Part shown: positions 4,627-6,033 of the stretch, in pieces
Layout of the letters: each line of letters opens with the position of its first letter
Numbering within the stretch: the stretch's first letter is position 1
Origin: an uncultured Spirochaetaceae bacterium
Lineage (GTDB): Bacteria > Spirochaetota > Spirochaetia > Treponematales > Treponemataceae
Length of the DNA: 6,033 bases
Assembly: GCA_902797925.1 (NCBI GenBank)
Contig: CADBUT010000021.1
Coordinates: 1 to 6,033, forward strand
Direction: 5' to 3'
Notes under the pieces: model-generated
Told to the model about the DNA's origin: nothing
The model's database searches: none
What the model saw: the letters and a program-made list of their open reading frames with translations, nothing else
Translations under genes and position numbers: made by a program

Positions 4627-5418
4627 ATGAGACTTTTATTGACAAATGACGACGGGCTTGATTGCGAAGGCCTGCGTATTCTTGCTGAAGAACTTGCCGG
4701 AGACCATGAGGTATTTATAGTAGCTCCGGATAAAAATAGATCGGCTGTTTCACATGGAATAACGATGGAGCGCCCTGTTGAGATTGTGCGCCAGGATGGC
4801 GCATTTGATAACAAGCGGATAACGGCATACACCTGTTCAGGTTTGCCCGCGGATTGTGTAACTACAGGAATTTCCTGCTTGTTTAAAGAGCATCTGCCTG
4901 ATGCTGTTATTTCAGGTATAAACAAAGGTGCAAATCTTGGAACAGATTTGGTTTATTCCGGAACAGCGGCGGCGGCGCGGCATGCAGTTTTACAATATGG
5001 TGTGCCAGGAATTGCAGCAAGTCTTGAGCTTGTGCCTGAATATGCCGAAACTATAAATGGTGAATGGAATTATCTGCCTTTGGCGCAGTTTATCCGCAGA
5101 AATATTTCTTCATTAATCAGTCTGGTTTCTGAAGATGTATTTGTGAATATCAATGCGCCTTCGTGCCGGGCTTTTGCAGGTGCCAAATTAACCCCTTTGA
5201 GTCGAAGGGAATATTATGATAAACTAGAGCTGTATCAGGCATCTAATGGAAAGACTTACAGCTTTTTTATGGGCGGAAAGGCAGTTACCAGAAATGAGTC
5301 TGAGTGTGACAGTTTGTTGGTTGAAAAAGGCTTTGTAGCCATATCACGGGTAATTGCACAGCCTTGCAGTGCAGATAATGCAGATTTTGCTAATATAAAG
5401 TTTTTTATGACCGATTAA
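4627..5418 (+). CDS. surE: SurE, 5'/3'-nucleotidase
   Basis: SurE is a metal-dependent cytosolic phosphatase that removes phosphate from nucleoside 5'- and 3'-monophosphates and, in some bacteria, trims short polyphosphate; it is linked to stationary-phase survival. With the ATG at 4627 the protein has 263 residues, usual for the family, and begins MRLLLTNDDG, matching the family start with metal ligands Asp8 and Asp9. Further signatures are APDKNRSAVSHGIT with Ser39, SGLPADCV (71-78), DAVISGINKGANLGTD with Asn99, and YSGTAAAARHA. A GTG at 4621 would add two residues (MI) and overlap the upstream stop by four bases; the ATG is preferred on homology. GGTGA at 4620-4624 is too close for ideal binding, so translation is probably coupled to the preceding gene. 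The next gene starts 42 bp downstream. Confidence 0.96.
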   Translation: MRLLLTNDDGLDCEGLRILAEELAGDHEVFIVAPDKNRSAVSHGITMERPVEIVRQDGAFDNKRITAYTCSGLPADCVTTGISCLFKEHLPDAVISGINKGANLGTDLVYSGTAAAARHAVLQYGVPGIAASLELVPEYAETINGEWNYLPLAQFIRRNISSLISLVSEDVFVNINAPSCRAFAGAKLTPLSRREYYDKLELYQASNGKTYSFFMGGKAVTRNESECDSLLVEKGFVAISRVIAQPCSADNADFANIKFFMTD

Positions 5419-5460
5419 AAGTAGTTTGGTATATAAGGCAATCTGATTTGGGAGGAAATG

Positions 5461-6033
5461 ATGGCCGATATTTTTTCTGAAGCAGTTAAGCTTTACGGGT
5501 TACGCAAGTATGAAGAATCATTGCGCCGCCTGGAAAGTATCCTTTTATCTGATGGTCAGGAAGTAAGTCTTGACGTTCTCTATTACATCGGTTTGTGCTA
5601 TGTGCGCATTTCAAAACCTGATGAAGCAATGCAGTTTCTTGAACAGGTCGTAACAGTCTGCAAGGATGAAACAAGATGCAATCAGTGCCGTCTTATTCTT
5701 GCTGTGCTTTACGTTCAGACCGGCCGTTTTACTCTTGCAGATTATGAGCTTAGAAAGCTGCTGCAGAATGGCTGTCAGACAGTACCTGTTCTTACAGCTT
5801 TAGGTTATGCAGCATGGGCTCAGAAAAGAACAAATGAAGCCGTTGACTGGTACGCAAAAGCTCTTGAAATAGAACCTGATAATGCAACTGCATTGAACGG
5901 CTACGGCTATGTTCTTGCCTGTGACAGCAAAGATTTGACACGTGCTCTTTCTTTATGCCGCAAAGCACTGGAAATTGTTCCTGATTCGGCTGCATATCTT
6001 GATTCTATTGCCTGGGTTTATTACAAGCTTGGC
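5461..6033 (+). CDS. TPR-repeat protein, 3'-truncated by the window edge
   Basis: The frame is open from ATG at 5461 to the last base, giving 191 residues without a stop, so the C-terminus lies outside the window. It consists of consecutive helix-turn-helix TPR units of about 34 residues: roughly 4-33, 36-70, 72-106, 108-141, 142-175 and a partial one from 176. The clearest are units 4 and 5, with GYAAWAQ...EAVDWYAKALEIEPDN and GYGYVLA...ALSLCRKALEIVPDS. TPR arrays are protein-binding scaffolds; no partner or catalytic domain is visible, and no signal peptide is seen, so a cytoplasmic location is likely. Seven cysteines (46, 67, 73, 76, 105, 154, 166) are many for such a segment but form no obvious metal site. 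A strong GGGAGG (5450-5455) lies 5 bases upstream; an in-frame ATG at 5458 is too close to it. It probably belongs to the operon with surE. Confidence 0.9.
   Translation, partial: MADIFSEAVKLYGLRKYEESLRRLESILLSDGQEVSLDVLYYIGLCYVRISKPDEAMQFLEQVVTVCKDETRCNQCRLILAVLYVQTGRFTLADYELRKLLQNGCQTVPVLTALGYAAWAQKRTNEAVDWYAKALEIEPDNATALNGYGYVLACDSKDLTRALSLCRKALEIVPDSAAYLDSIAWVYYKLG

Noticed and set aside
4602..4925. A 107-codon minus-strand frame antisense to surE
   Set aside because: surE motifs on the other strand are clear, and this frame has no recognisable domain or ribosome site.

Overview
The window looks like chromosomal DNA of a diderm bacterium, most likely a Treponema-type spirochaete. That assignment is an inference from protein character, moderate base composition and the style of the intergenic palindromic repeats; no rRNA or other phylogenetic marker is present. 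A full-length apolipoprotein N-acyltransferase (Lnt) supports an organism with lipoproteins and an outer membrane.

The genes form two divergent blocks that separate at about 3389-3454. Reading leftward on the minus strand from 3388 are lnt, then bioY (43 bp gap), a probable bioY terminator, a 476-bp non-coding stretch rich in palindromes, and a two-gene toxin-antitoxin module (antitoxin first, overlapping a YafQ/RelE-like toxin by 11 bp). Reading rightward from 3455 are a divergent galactokinase-family (GHMP) protein, surE (overlapping or abutting it) and a TPR-repeat protein that runs off the right edge. These three are tightly packed and probably form one operon. The first 45 bases may hold the C-terminal tail of an unidentified plus-strand gene, followed by a long inverted repeat at 80-159.

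Functionally, Lnt completes lipoprotein acylation in the inner membrane and BioY imports biotin, a cofactor needed for fatty-acid synthesis. The plus-strand block combines a sugar-kinase-like protein whose galactose-contact residues are mostly replaced, a SurE nucleotidase and a TPR scaffold; what joins them is not visible here.

The least ordinary part is 665-1002. A 32-bp segment carrying an extended -10 promoter for the toxin-antitoxin operon occurs twice, 292 bp apart. Between the copies lie a nested palindrome and a tandem array of two hairpin units of about 80 bp, whose inner stems differ by paired (compensatory) changes. A transcript from the outer promoter copy would begin almost exactly at the first hairpin and run into the antitoxin gene. 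This could be a structured leader or small RNA, or only a REP-like repeat insertion that duplicated its neighbour; the sequence alone cannot decide.
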